Assembly: GCA_963753135.1 (NCBI GenBank)
Contig: CAVWBA010000016.1
Span: 1-64,000, forward strand
Length of the DNA: 64,000 bases
DNA from: Roseiarcus sp963753135
GTDB lineage: Bacteria > Pseudomonadota > Alphaproteobacteria > Rhizobiales > Beijerinckiaceae
Direction: 5' to 3'
The translations under genes were made by a program, and so were the position numbers. The notes under the pieces are model-generated. The model was given only the letters and a program-made list of their open reading frames with translations, was not told the DNA's origin and did no database searches. Shown here piece by piece: positions 26,616-36,429 of the stretch (position 1 is the first letter of the stretch; the number at the start of each line of letters is the position of its first letter).

Positions 26616-27476
26616 TCAGATCGCCTGACCGGGGAATAAAAGCGCCTGAAACGGATTTGTGTAATGGACGAGAACCGGGCGTGCTCCATCGAGGGCGAGC
26701 GCACGCAAATTGTCGGCCATAGGATGCTTCGATGTTCCCACTTTGAAAAGGAAACCGTCGCCGCTGCTGGCAAAGGACGGCGTCGGGACTCGAATGACCG
26801 TTTTTATCAATCGGCCATGATGCAAAGTGAAGGTGACTATGTCGGTCGGCGGCGCTGGAACCGAAGCGCCGCGTCTTCCTTCGAGCGCGCAGATGATTTC
26901 GCGACCTTCATCGCGAAGAACAGTGGAGAATGTCGTGCCTTCGCTTTTGACATCGATGGCCGCGACGAATTTGTCATACCCCCAAATCTCGCGGCCTGCT
27001 CGACACGCGGCTGCGGTGGTCACGGGAAGGTTCAGGACATAGTTCGCCGCGATCGGGTCGCCCGGCGCCATCGCCCGGACAGTCAAGCCGACTTCATTAT
27101 AGGGGCCGATATCCGTCTTGCGATATTCGATGCAATAGAGATCGACCACCGCTCTTCCGTCCTCCTGCAAGACCGGCTGCAGCCCTGCGCCAACCAGCAG
27201 ATCAGATGCTTTATCCGGAGGGGCTAAAAAGGTGGCGACGAGGCATTGAACGTCGAAGTAGCGGATGGGCAGAAAGCACTCTGCTCCGTCGCTGAGAACG
27301 CGCCGCTGTAATGTAAGGTGGGCCGCCGGGGTCGATTCAAGACTGACCGGCCGGGTCGGAAATCCGCTCGCGATGTCCGCTTGTTCGTAGCGGGCCTCGC
27401 CCCTCTTCTTGTCCTGGTCGAGAACCGCGAGTGCGCGCGCCACGAGATCCGCCGAATTGAAGGCAGGGAGGGCCAT
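26616..27476 (-). CDS. Acetoacetate decarboxylase family protein
   Basis: A 286-residue protein with acetoacetate-decarboxylase-like motifs: YNEVGLTVRAMAPGD, NYVLNLPVTTAAACRAGREI with WGYDKFVA, and LRALALDGARPVLVHYTNPFQALL at the end. The WGYPK-type segment of true decarboxylases holds the Schiff-base lysine; here it reads IWGYDKFVA, with the lysine kept. Many family members have other activities, so the precise reaction is open. The gene stands between the nitrogen operon and the cyclase gene, 88 bases after the latter, on the same strand. Confidence 0.8.
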   Translation of the reverse strand: MALPAFNSADLVARALAVLDQDKKRGEARYEQADIASGFPTRPVSLESTPAAHLTLQRRVLSDGAECFLPIRYFDVQCLVATFLAPPDKASDLLVGAGLQPVLQEDGRAVVDLYCIEYRKTDIGPYNEVGLTVRAMAPGDPIAANYVLNLPVTTAAACRAGREIWGYDKFVAAIDVKSEGTTFSTVLRDEGREIICALEGRRGASVPAPPTDIVTFTLHHGRLIKTVIRVPTPSFASSGDGFLFKVGTSKHPMADNLRALALDGARPVLVHYTNPFQALLFPGQAI

Positions 27477-27564
27477 TCGCGGCGGAAACGAGCTCTATGC
27501 GCCGCGGACCGTCAAATGCTTGAGTGCCGGCGGTGTTTGCTTCGTTCAAGAAAGGGGGCTCCAC

Positions 27565-30500
27565 TTATACGCTCGGCGTCGCACTGATCGGCTCGTCCTG
27601 CGCCAGCTCCTCGAGCAGCAGCTTCGCCTCACGCAAGTCGAGCGTGTCGAAGCCCTGGGTGAACCAGCCGAAGACCGGAGCCAGAATGTCGCGCGCGGGC
27701 TCCCGGCCGCCCCGAGCGAAGAGGAGGCGCGCAGCGCTCATTGCGGCTCGAAGCTCCCAGAATTTCGCCTGCTGCTTCCGCGCAATCTCGAGCGCATTGG
27801 CGAAATAGGCTTCCGCCTTGACCACATCCGGCTTTGTTCCCATGAGCGCAATTTCTCCGGCAACGCGATTGATCTCAGCTTCGCACCAGCTCTCCTTCGT
27901 CGTCTCCATCGCGCCGACCGCTTCGTGGATATTGGTCCAGGCTGCGTCGAATTGACCGATGCCTATATTGGCTCGCGCCAGATACGACAGGAACACAGGC
28001 GTCCACATCGTGTTTCCGGTTGAACGGTTAGCGGCGATGCCGGAGGCTAGGTCTTGGGCCGCTTCCGCGGCCTTTCCGGACCGGATCAACACGCAACCTC
28101 GGAGGGCCAATCCCCATCCATTCCAGGAAACTGAGCCGATTTGGTCCTTCAATATGTTGAATTCATCGAGAAGTGCATTCGCCATTTCGAGATGGCCACA
28201 AAGGACATGCTGGAGAACGCTGAAAATCAGCACGTAGGTCAACGTCGCCCCGTGGGCGCTGTCACGTGCAATCTTCAGCGCCCGTTCGGTGTCCTTGAGC
28301 GCCGCTTCGGGATAGCCCAGCAGCAACATAGCCAACGATCTCCACGCCAAGGTCGAAGCGCCGACGTCTTGACCGAACCGCGTAGCCAGATGGCGATGCT
28401 CAGTAGGATCGTAAAGCGTGATCGCGCGATCAAGATGACCTCGTCCCTCGGCGATTTCGCCGGTATGCAGGAGAGACAGACCCATCTGGCGATGCGCCAT
28501 CATGAGGGGGCCGGTCGCGCTCTGCGCCTCGGCCAGCGCCAAGAACTGGACGGCAAGTTCTCGCATAACGTCGCCGTTGAAGCCGACGAGGCTCGCGACC
28601 CACAGACCGTACAGAACCGAAAATAACAAAAGGGGATCTTCCGGAGACTCTCCGAGTTCCTCAGCCCGTTCCATGAGACGGCGCGCGCGATCCACGGCGG
28701 CTCTGGTCGCGGGCGCTGCATAGCCGCGAACGTGGAGAAGCGGAGTAATGAGCTCGACCTGAAGCTTTATCTCCTCTCGACGCAGAGAAGGCGTGCTCGG
28801 TAGGGCCGCGATCATGTCGAGCGCGCGTTTAAGCTGCTCTTCGGCCTCGACCACAGCGGAACGTTGCGCCGATCGTCGAGCCGCCTTTCCCCACAGCGCC
28901 GCCGCTTTCTCAAAATCGCCCGCCTCTGCCCAGTGACGCGCCAGCACTTCGGGCTTGTTCTCAGCGGTCTCGCTGAACTTGCCCTCCAGGGTCTCCGCGA
29001 TTCTCGCGTGTAGCTGGCGCCTCGGCTCGCGCAGCAGCAGGCCATAGGCCGCGTCCTGCACGAGGGCGTGCTTGAACAAATAGGTCGTATCTGGCGGCGC
29101 GCCCTGGCGGAACAGCAAACCCGCCCGAACGAGTCTGTCGAGCTGCATTTCCAGCTTCGCTTCTGGTCTAAACGCCACTGCAGCCAGGAGTTCGTGCGAG
29201 AATTCACGGCCAATCGCCGCTCCGATCTGCGCAAGTTCTTTGGAGCCGCCAAGTCGGTCGAGCCGAGCCATCAATGATGCGTGGAGGCTTGCCGGGACGG
29301 CCATCGCTGGAGAGGGAACCGAACCGGCGATCCGTCGGGCTGCGTCCTCTGACGCCGTCTCAAGGACGGCTTTTGTCATCTCCTCGACGAACAACGGAAT
29401 CCCGTCCGTTCGCTCGATGATGTCCTGGCGGACCGCCGCAGGCAGCGCGTTGTTGCCGACGATGTGGTCGATCATGACGTCGATGTCGCGCGGGGCAAGC
29501 CGGTTGAGCGCGAGCGCGGTCACGTGCGCCTGCTCGATCCAGGGCGCCTCGAATTCCGGCCGGAAGGAAATGACCATCAGCACGCGATGGTTCGCGATAT
29601 GGCTCACTAGCCGACCCATCAACTCCAAGGTCGTCGGGTCGGCCCAGTGCGCATCCTCAAAGATGATGAGCAGCGGGCCTAGGTTCGAGAGGATCTCCAC
29701 TTGCCGCACAAGCGCGTCCATCGTTGTTTGGCGGCGCTGCCGGGGCGCGAGTTCAAGAACAGGATAACGCCCATCGCTGGGCAGCGAGAGCATCTCGACG
29801 AAGAGCGAAGAATCCTCAACCGAAGACCAGGACTGTCGGAGGAGCGCGTCGAGCTTGTCGAGTTTCGCTTGCGGCGTGTCATCGCGCGCAAAGCCGGCCG
29901 AGCGTTCGACGTGGTCGATGATAGGATAAAGCGCGCTGTTCGTGTGCTGTGGAGAGCAGAAACAACGGATGCGGAGAAAGCGCTCGCCCTTGAGACGTTC
30001 GGCGAACGCGACCGTCAAATGCGATTTTCCAATGCCGCCCTCGCCGGACAGTAGCACGGCTTGGCCTTCTCCCTCTTTTGCCTTCGCCCAGCGCTGCCGC
30101 AGCAGCTCATATTCCTCTTCCCGTCCGACGAGGGTGGTCATGCCGCTCGGGTGGAGCGCCTCGAAGCGGCTCGTCGAGGAACTTGGCCGAAGCACCGCCC
30201 AGACCTGCACGGGCGCCGAAATTCCCTTCAAGTCCTGTGTTCCCAAGTCCCCAAGTTCGAAGAGATGCCCAAGAAGCCTGCGGGTGCCCTCGCTGATGAC
30301 GACCATGTTGGGCTTGGCGATGCTTTGGAGGCGCGCCGCAAGGTTCGGGGTCTCGCCGACGATGCTCGGAGTCTGATTGCCGACCACGACCACTCCTGTC
30401 GCGATGCCGACCCTGAGTTGCTGGGGAACACGCGTCTTTAGTCCCGCGACCGCGGTGATGAGTTCGAGCCCCGCCCTTACCGCTTGCTCAGCGTCGTCTT

Positions 30501-30930
30501 CGTGAGCGTGCGGGTAGCCGAAGTACACGAGGATGCCGTCACCCATGTATTGGGCCACGTTTCCACCAAACTTGCTGACGGTTTCTTCCGCGCAACTCGA
30601 ATATGCCGCAAAGACCTCTCGCAGATCCTCCGGGTCCATGCCGGTAGACAGCGCCGTCGACCCAACCAGATCGGCGAACATCACGGTGACTTGGCGTCGT
30701 TCAGCCTCCTCGAGCGGAGGCGATCCGGGAGCAGCCAGGAGTTGCGGCTTGGGGGCGAGCTCCGCAATCAAGCGCAGAATTCGCCGACGATCGCCCAGTA
30801 ATACGCCGAGCTCCTTGAGATCTTCGTCCGTCAGATCCGGCAGGATAGAAAGATCTATCCGATTTTCGGCAAAGCGATCCACGTACTCGGATAGCCCATG
30901 CGAACCCAACCACTCTCTCATCCCCGGCAT
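27565..30930 (-). CDS. SAM-domain / class III nucleotide cyclase / AAA-ATPase / TPR signalling protein
   Basis: A 1121-residue cytoplasmic protein. Residues 1-60 form a SAM domain (WLGSHGLSEYVDRFAENRID). About 75-245 is a class III adenylate/guanylate cyclase with the metal aspartate in VTVMFADLVGST and the YMGDGILVYFG loop. About 260-560 is a STAND-type ATPase with P-loop SGEGGIGKSHL near residue 295 and FEDAHWADPTTLELM. The rest is helical repeat (TPR-like) sequence. Such proteins are frequent in rhizobia and methylotrophs and are thought to convert a protein-binding signal into cAMP or cGMP; the ligand is unknown. The frame is intact over its length. Confidence 0.9.
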   Translation of the reverse strand: MPGMREWLGSHGLSEYVDRFAENRIDLSILPDLTDEDLKELGVLLGDRRRILRLIAELAPKPQLLAAPGSPPLEEAERRQVTVMFADLVGSTALSTGMDPEDLREVFAAYSSCAEETVSKFGGNVAQYMGDGILVYFGYPHAHEDDAEQAVRAGLELITAVAGLKTRVPQQLRVGIATGVVVVGNQTPSIVGETPNLAARLQSIAKPNMVVISEGTRRLLGHLFELGDLGTQDLKGISAPVQVWAVLRPSSSTSRFEALHPSGMTTLVGREEEYELLRQRWAKAKEGEGQAVLLSGEGGIGKSHLTVAFAERLKGERFLRIRCFCSPQHTNSALYPIIDHVERSAGFARDDTPQAKLDKLDALLRQSWSSVEDSSLFVEMLSLPSDGRYPVLELAPRQRRQTTMDALVRQVEILSNLGPLLIIFEDAHWADPTTLELMGRLVSHIANHRVLMVISFRPEFEAPWIEQAHVTALALNRLAPRDIDVMIDHIVGNNALPAAVRQDIIERTDGIPLFVEEMTKAVLETASEDAARRIAGSVPSPAMAVPASLHASLMARLDRLGGSKELAQIGAAIGREFSHELLAAVAFRPEAKLEMQLDRLVRAGLLFRQGAPPDTTYLFKHALVQDAAYGLLLREPRRQLHARIAETLEGKFSETAENKPEVLARHWAEAGDFEKAAALWGKAARRSAQRSAVVEAEEQLKRALDMIAALPSTPSLRREEIKLQVELITPLLHVRGYAAPATRAAVDRARRLMERAEELGESPEDPLLLFSVLYGLWVASLVGFNGDVMRELAVQFLALAEAQSATGPLMMAHRQMGLSLLHTGEIAEGRGHLDRAITLYDPTEHRHLATRFGQDVGASTLAWRSLAMLLLGYPEAALKDTERALKIARDSAHGATLTYVLIFSVLQHVLCGHLEMANALLDEFNILKDQIGSVSWNGWGLALRGCVLIRSGKAAEAAQDLASGIAANRSTGNTMWTPVFLSYLARANIGIGQFDAAWTNIHEAVGAMETTKESWCEAEINRVAGEIALMGTKPDVVKAEAYFANALEIARKQQAKFWELRAAMSAARLLFARGGREPARDILAPVFGWFTQGFDTLDLREAKLLLEELAQDEPISATPSV

Positions 30931-31101
30931 CCGGCTCTCCGCAGCTTTGGGGCACTACCATTACTCAGGCCCCTCCGGCGCAACCTGCTCGAGGTAACGC
31001 TCCGACGCCCCGTCGAAATCCATTGAAAACCAATGTTTCAAGCGGACCTATCGGATAGACAACACACTATTATCACACTGCTCAATGCGCACAATTGCCC
31101 A

Positions 31102-34053
31102 CTACGCATCACGCCGCACGAGGTAGTCGACGCAAGCGCGAAGCCACTCAAGGTCGGGGCTTGCGGGCGTGCCTACGAACGCCGAGGCGTCGAACTCCCG
31201 CGCCGCGGCTTCCGCAAATGCGTTCGCCGCTTGACGCGCCCATTCGATGCTCCCAGTGCTTGCGATGATGTCGTGCAGCCGCAATATTTCGCGCGGCAGA
31301 CGGCGCTCACGCGGCCTCGCCAGAAAACTCCTTATCCACGTTCGGTCGGCGCTGCTCGATTGGCCAAACGCATGCGTGAGCAGAAGGGTGCGTTTGCCCT
31401 CCCAGAGATCCCCGTTGATCTCCTTGCCGTATCGCGCAACGTTTCCGTTGAGGTTCAAGACGTCGTCGGTGATCTGGAACGCCGCTCCGATGAGGTAGCC
31501 GAAGCGATCGAACCTGTCGAGATTCCGGTCATCGCCATTGGCGACCAGGGCGCCGATCCGCAGCGGGTGAATGAAGCTGTACCAAGCCGTCTTCTTCAAG
31601 ACGAGACGAAGATAGTCATCCGTCGTGACCGTGAGATCGTTGTCTCGCACCCAGCCGAGCTCCATGGCCTGGCCCTCGAGGGTCTCAACGACCAAATGAT
31701 CGACTTCCGCGAAGATCCGCATGCCCGCTGCGGGTCCCAGTCGTTCGCCGGCCTTGCGAAAGAGGCGCATGGCCAGCGCATTCATGGAATCGCCGGCGTT
31801 GAGCGCGATGGGAACTCCCGCGCTGCGATGCATCGTGACGGCGCCCCGTCGCCAATCGCTGCCGTCCTCTATGTCGTCGTGGACAAGAAACCCATTGTGC
31901 AGCATTTCCAGGCCGGCCGCGGCCTGCAGCGCATCTTCGCTGCGCCCCCCTAGCGCCCTCGCGGTCGCGATGCAAAGGGCAGGGCGCAGACCCTTCCCGG
32001 ATCGCTGAAGAAAGTCTCTCACGAGCCCGTAAAGGTGGCGCTCAGGCTCCCCGCTCGGAACGCCCTCGGCAAGCGTGTCCGTGAGCATGTCTCGGTACCA
32101 GCTCAGGCGCTCGAGAAACCCTGCTGGCCCAAGGACGCCGCTCGCGCCCGACAAAGGCTCCAGCACCGACGCCTGCGGGGCGGACAAACCGGCAAACCGT
32201 CGTATCTCGGCCGGATCGCCGGCGCTCAGTTCGCGCACGTCCGGCAGGGCGCGGTCGCTGAGCTCGAGCGCCTTGGCGACGGCGTTCGCGAACGGCGCGG
32301 CGTGCTCAAACAGCGGGCGCGCGCGTTCGAGCAGCGGTGACGCGCCTCGCATGGCGTGGGCTGCGACCTGCATGAGGGAATTGTCCCATGGCAGGCCAGC
32401 CTTGTATCGCGCTGCGTCGTACAATCGCCAGGGCTGGAGGACTTCCGGCTCATGCAGCGGCCACAATTCGCAGCGGCTTCCTCCGAAATTGACGGCGTCG
32501 AGCAGTCCGTTGACCGCCCGGCGCGCCGCCTCATTGGCGCCCTCCATCGTGGCGAGGTCGGTGTACGTGCGCACGTAGTCCGACGCGAGAAACAGGTTCG
32601 GGATGCCGGTGGTCGCGTCCGGACGCAACGCCCATGTGTCGGTGAGATTGACGAGCAGCGGTTCGCCATTCGTCAGGTGAGCAGGGCGCGTGGGGTCCTT
32701 GGTGATGTCCGGGTCAAGGAACCAGGAGTGCAGATCGTCGTCGCGCAGCAATTCCTCGCTCGCATTCATCGAGCGTTTGAGCTGGCTCCAGGTCTCGCGC
32801 ACCACCTCTTCTCGCGAGCAATCGATCGCGGCGCGTCCCGTCGATCCCGGAGCCGTCCAGTCGGAAACGTCGACCGACAGCACGCTGTGAACTTCGCTGT
32901 CTTGAAAGAACTCGGGAGGGACGTCGCGCCAGAACTGGAGCTGCGAGATGCTCGTGAGCGCCCATTCCGTATCGATGTGAATCACATGCCCGTGCGCGGT
33001 CGGCAGGTTGCGATTGAGATAGAACTGGACGCCGTTCATCCATTCCACGTTGGCGGCGAGCGCATGCAAATTCCGAAGCGCGGGATCAGCCGCCAACATG
33101 GCCGGGCTCACCAGCGGCGCGATTCTCTCGACCGGCAGCGCCGCGATATAGTAGTCGCCAGTCGCGACGGCCCGCTTCCCCTGTTGGCTGACCGCAACCC
33201 CGGTGATCCGTCCGTTCTGAAAGAGAATCTCCTCGATCTGAGCCCCCTTCACGTAGCGCACGCCGCGCGATTCGAGATACGCGAGCCAGGGATCGATCCA
33301 GACAAGGTTGGTTGGGCCGTCGAGCACGCGGTCGCTCGCGACCGCCGCTGGACTTATGATCGAGAGCACAAGCTGCACGAATATGTCGCCGATCGTGCGC
33401 GTGCTCGCCTTGCGCGCCTTGGCGGCGACGAGGGAGCGCGTGATGCCCGCGGCAAGGAACTTCTGGTAGGGCGCTGAACGACTTTCGGCGCCGACGAAGT
33501 CCCACCAGCTTATCCGCTCGTACTCTCCGAACCTTCGCTCCGTGCACGAGGTGAGGATTTGCCAGACGCGAGCGCCGAAGAAAGCGAGATCGTCCGGCGT
33601 GAGGTCCGTGATCGGCTCAAACATGAGCAGAATGTCGCGCAGCACCGCGCCTGCGTCGCCGGGCGTCAGCGGAAAGACAGACGGCGCGACGAACATCGGC
33701 TTCGTGTACTGAGTGAATCCAATCCGGGTTGTCGGCGTCAGGTGATCGGCCGCCTTTCGTCCATCGAAAGACGGGGTTCGGCGCATGGTGTCGACGACGT
33801 GCTTGTAGAAGCCGGGAAAGAAGCGAAACCCATGCTCGCCGGGCAGCCGGTGCTCGATTGGGCCCGCGGCGCAGCTGGCGAGCTCATGTCCGCTTCTGTC
33901 CTCGCCGTCATCGACGACGGGAATGCTGCGGGCCTTTCCTCCCGCCAAGCCGCTGCGCTCGAGCACGACGACCTCGAAGCCGCGCTCGACGAGCTCGTGG
34001 GCGGCGCTCATGCCGGCGACGCCGCCGCCCAGGACGACGACCCTAGTTGGCAT
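31102..34053 (-). CDS. Fusion of FAD oxidoreductase (phytoene-desaturase-like) and polyprenyl diphosphate synthase
   Basis: A 983-residue intact frame. Residues 1-515 are a flavin amine-oxidase/desaturase-type domain: dinucleotide motif VVVLGGGVAGMSAAHELVER, GEHGFRFFPGFYKHV, and the C-terminal FAD motif LFLASDYVRTYTDLATMEGA. A linker of about 120 residues follows. Residues from about 640 are an isoprenyl diphosphate synthase: GKGLRPALC, first Asp-rich motif HDDIED near 725, KTAWYSF, and second motif QITDDVLN near 860, where the last Asp is replaced by Asn. The first domain resembles enzymes of carotenoid/squalene metabolism; the second makes prenyl diphosphates of unknown length. It follows the encapsulin-like gene by 78 bases, so the two are probably one operon. 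Product unknown. Confidence 0.85.
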   Translation of the reverse strand: MPTRVVVLGGGVAGMSAAHELVERGFEVVVLERSGLAGGKARSIPVVDDGEDRSGHELASCAAGPIEHRLPGEHGFRFFPGFYKHVVDTMRRTPSFDGRKAADHLTPTTRIGFTQYTKPMFVAPSVFPLTPGDAGAVLRDILLMFEPITDLTPDDLAFFGARVWQILTSCTERRFGEYERISWWDFVGAESRSAPYQKFLAAGITRSLVAAKARKASTRTIGDIFVQLVLSIISPAAVASDRVLDGPTNLVWIDPWLAYLESRGVRYVKGAQIEEILFQNGRITGVAVSQQGKRAVATGDYYIAALPVERIAPLVSPAMLAADPALRNLHALAANVEWMNGVQFYLNRNLPTAHGHVIHIDTEWALTSISQLQFWRDVPPEFFQDSEVHSVLSVDVSDWTAPGSTGRAAIDCSREEVVRETWSQLKRSMNASEELLRDDDLHSWFLDPDITKDPTRPAHLTNGEPLLVNLTDTWALRPDATTGIPNLFLASDYVRTYTDLATMEGANEAARRAVNGLLDAVNFGGSRCELWPLHEPEVLQPWRLYDAARYKAGLPWDNSLMQVAAHAMRGASPLLERARPLFEHAAPFANAVAKALELSDRALPDVRELSAGDPAEIRRFAGLSAPQASVLEPLSGASGVLGPAGFLERLSWYRDMLTDTLAEGVPSGEPERHLYGLVRDFLQRSGKGLRPALCIATARALGGRSEDALQAAAGLEMLHNGFLVHDDIEDGSDWRRGAVTMHRSAGVPIALNAGDSMNALAMRLFRKAGERLGPAAGMRIFAEVDHLVVETLEGQAMELGWVRDNDLTVTTDDYLRLVLKKTAWYSFIHPLRIGALVANGDDRNLDRFDRFGYLIGAAFQITDDVLNLNGNVARYGKEINGDLWEGKRTLLLTHAFGQSSSADRTWIRSFLARPRERRLPREILRLHDIIASTGSIEWARQAANAFAEAAAREFDASAFVGTPASPDLEWLRACVDYLVRRDA

Positions 34054-34131
34054 GGGTCATAGCGCCATCGCCTTTTCCCTGACCCTCCGACGTCCTCGCG
34101 CGACGAGTTCGATGCGGGTTGTCCGACTTGC

Positions 34132-35212
34132 CTACGCGCCTCTTCCTCGCGGGGCGCGAGGGCCGGGAGGTCGCGGTCGCGCTACTTCCCCGCCCTCCAT
34201 GTAGAGCTGGACGATCGCTTCAGACTCCCGAATGCGAAGCGCAATCTTCTCGGATAAGCGAAAGAGAAACGCTGGGTCAGGCGCTGACCTGGAGGAATTG
34301 CAGGCTGATATCTGAGGCGACGACCAGTTCTATGGGCGCGCCGCCGAGCGCCACAACGACGCCGGTAAAGCCGTCCGCCTCGTCAAGCGTTGAGGAACGT
34401 AGCAGCGGACCCCCGCCCAGAAACGGAATGATGCGGTCCTGCGGCAAGACAAGCGACTGCGGATCGGGAGTCTGAGCGACGAGGAACAGTTGTTGACCAA
34501 GCACCGCCGCAAATGGGCCAAACTGTCCCCGTCCTTCCAGTTCGCCGATGGCATTCGATACCGCGTGGACAAGCCGCTGCCCTCTTCCTCCTCCGGAGTC
34601 CGGGCGACCGTTATCGATCCGTCTGGCCCGGTCCGCGACGCCAAATGCCCCGCGCTTGGAGGGCCCCGGTGATTTGCCAGATGGCGGCAAACCGGTGAGC
34701 CCTGCCACCGGGAACGAAGGCCCCCCCGTGCTGCGTCGGGGTCGGTGTCAGTCCTCGAAAGACGACGGCGTCCTCAAGCCGAGCGATTACGTTTGCCGCG
34801 CGCCGAAACAGCGCCAGCGCGCTCGCCAGCTCCGGGTCGGCCATCTGCGCATTTCGTATGGGCACGATCACCTGCAGCGTCGCGAGCCTCATCGTGTCCC
34901 TGTCGTCGATCCACAAGCGCTGGCGCGGTTGGAGCATTCTGTCACAAAGCGCGCTTCGGCGGCCGTGCATTGGATCGTCGGCCGCGCCGAATGTTGCAGG
35001 GAGTCGCATCGTCCACCGCCGCGGTTCGATCAGCCGCGGACGTGGGGTAATAAATGTCCTGCCGGCGCACGAAATCGGCATCCGCGTCCAGCGGCCCATA
35101 GAGCGGCAAGAAACGTGGCGGCCACTCGAGCCCGCTTCGCTTCCTCCTGAATGACCTGGTTGACGCGGGCCCACTGCTCGTCGGTCCACGGAACTTGCGG
35201 GTCGTTTGCCAT
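34132..35212 (-). pseudogene. Encapsulin (Linocin_M18/CFP29-type) shell protein, frame-broken
   Basis: Minus-strand pieces in changing frames add up to one shell-like protein of about 350 residues. N-terminus (from 35212): PWTDEQWARVNQVIQEEAK, then FLPLYGPLDADADFV. Middle: RLATLQVIVPIRNAQMADPE and FRRAANVIARLEDAVVFRG. C-terminal part: GPFAAVLGQQLFLVAQTPDP, GVVVALGGAPIELVVASDIS, and in a further frame FLFRLSEKIALRIRESEAIV. This order matches Family 1 encapsulins (P-domain helix with RRAAN/EDxVFRG, E-loop, A-domain VVxxGGxxxLVVGxD). Frame changes lie near 35000, 34700 and 34275. The next gene downstream could encode its cargo. Identification rests on pattern recall, and the breaks may be assembly errors. 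Confidence 0.55.
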
Positions 35213-35326
35213 GTCGGCGCCCCTCCGTTTAACTCGCCCTCACGTTCGTTTATCAGCCGAACGCAATGCCTTCCATCCGAAGCACGATGAAGCTCGGCTT
35301 TTAGCCGACAACGCCGGCCGCGCTGC

Positions 35327-36353
35327 TCACGAATTTTTTCGTCCCCCAACCTCGATAAAGTAGGCGTCAGACTCGACGGTGAGCGCCTTCATGTCCACCC
35401 TGCCGACGATAAGGCATTGCGCGCGATTGAGCCACTCGAGTTCCTTGTCGGCCGTCGCATAGGTCGGAGCGCATACGAACGGAGGCCACGGATCGAACTC
35501 GCCCCGCAAGGCGCGGGCGTAGCCATCCCGGCCGAGCTCGAGGTAGCCGCCATAGGTCGTGTAGACGCGCGCGCCCGAGAGGGTCTCTATGCAGCCCTGG
35601 ACCTGGACGATTGCAACGCCATCCGGACGGATGCGCATCCAATCAGCGGCGCCGGGCAGGAAACGCCCTTCGAACACAGGCCCGACGAAGGGCGCCTCAT
35701 CAAAGCGCCAGATGATGCGGAAACCGTCCGACACGACGCCAACCACTTCCTTGCGAAGCTTGATCGTGGCGCCGCCAAGGAATTTCGCCTCCCACCGCCA
35801 GCGAGACTTCGTCCGCTGGCTTGGGCGCCGTTGCAGGCGGCAAGCCCGAGGTCAGGACTGGCCCCGAGGCGCGACCCACCCGATACCAGGGACATTGCTT
35901 CAATTCCGAGAGACGGGCGGAAATCGGCTGACCTGCGAAACGGAGCACCGGCAGGAACTCCACCAGCCCATCCGATTGACCCGGCACGACCGCTCGAAAT
36001 ATCTGCGCGTTGGCGTCATGGACGCGTGGCTCGATGACGCCAATGGCTTCGCGGACGGGGCCTCCGTTGAGGCGATATTCGACCGCGACGCTGTGGCCTG
36101 GCCGGATCGGCGAAACAGCCGCCAGGACAGGCGCTCCAGCGCCGGGAGCGACGATTTGCGGCGGTCCAGGCGTATCGACGCCGCCCCACCATAGCGCCGA
36201 GCCATCACTCGCTAGGCGCTTCGACGCGAGCGGCATGGCCTGCTCCGCGGCGAGCATGCCGTCGCCGAACCGCAGACGGGAGAGTGTCGCCGGTTCTGTC
36301 AAAAATCCACTGGCCCCGCCCCCGATGGCGATTGCTGCACAGTCCGCGCACAT
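35327..36353 (-). pseudogene. DUF3237-type protein with an extra N-terminal domain, frame-broken
   Basis: The last 139 residues (from about 35746) carry the DUF3237 pattern: FEGRFLPGAADWMRIRPDG, ETLSGARVYTTYGGYLEL and YATADKELEWLNRAQCLIVG. Before it, in another frame, lies a coding-like stretch from the ATG at 36353 with PPQIVAPGAGAPVLAAVSP and DANAQIFRAVVPGQSDGLV, of a type I do not recognise. The frame change is near 35800, where the segment KFLGGATIKLRKEVVGVVS links the two. If joined, the protein has about 340 residues. It lies 115 bases ahead of the encapsulin gene on the same strand and may belong to that operon. Its 5' side is bounded by a transposase relic. Confidence 0.5.
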
Positions 36354-36429
36354 GCGCAAGCGCAAAACGCGCCATCGGCAAGGGTTGCTTCCCGCGGGTC
36401 GCCGGGCAATCGGCGTTCCTCTTCGAGCG

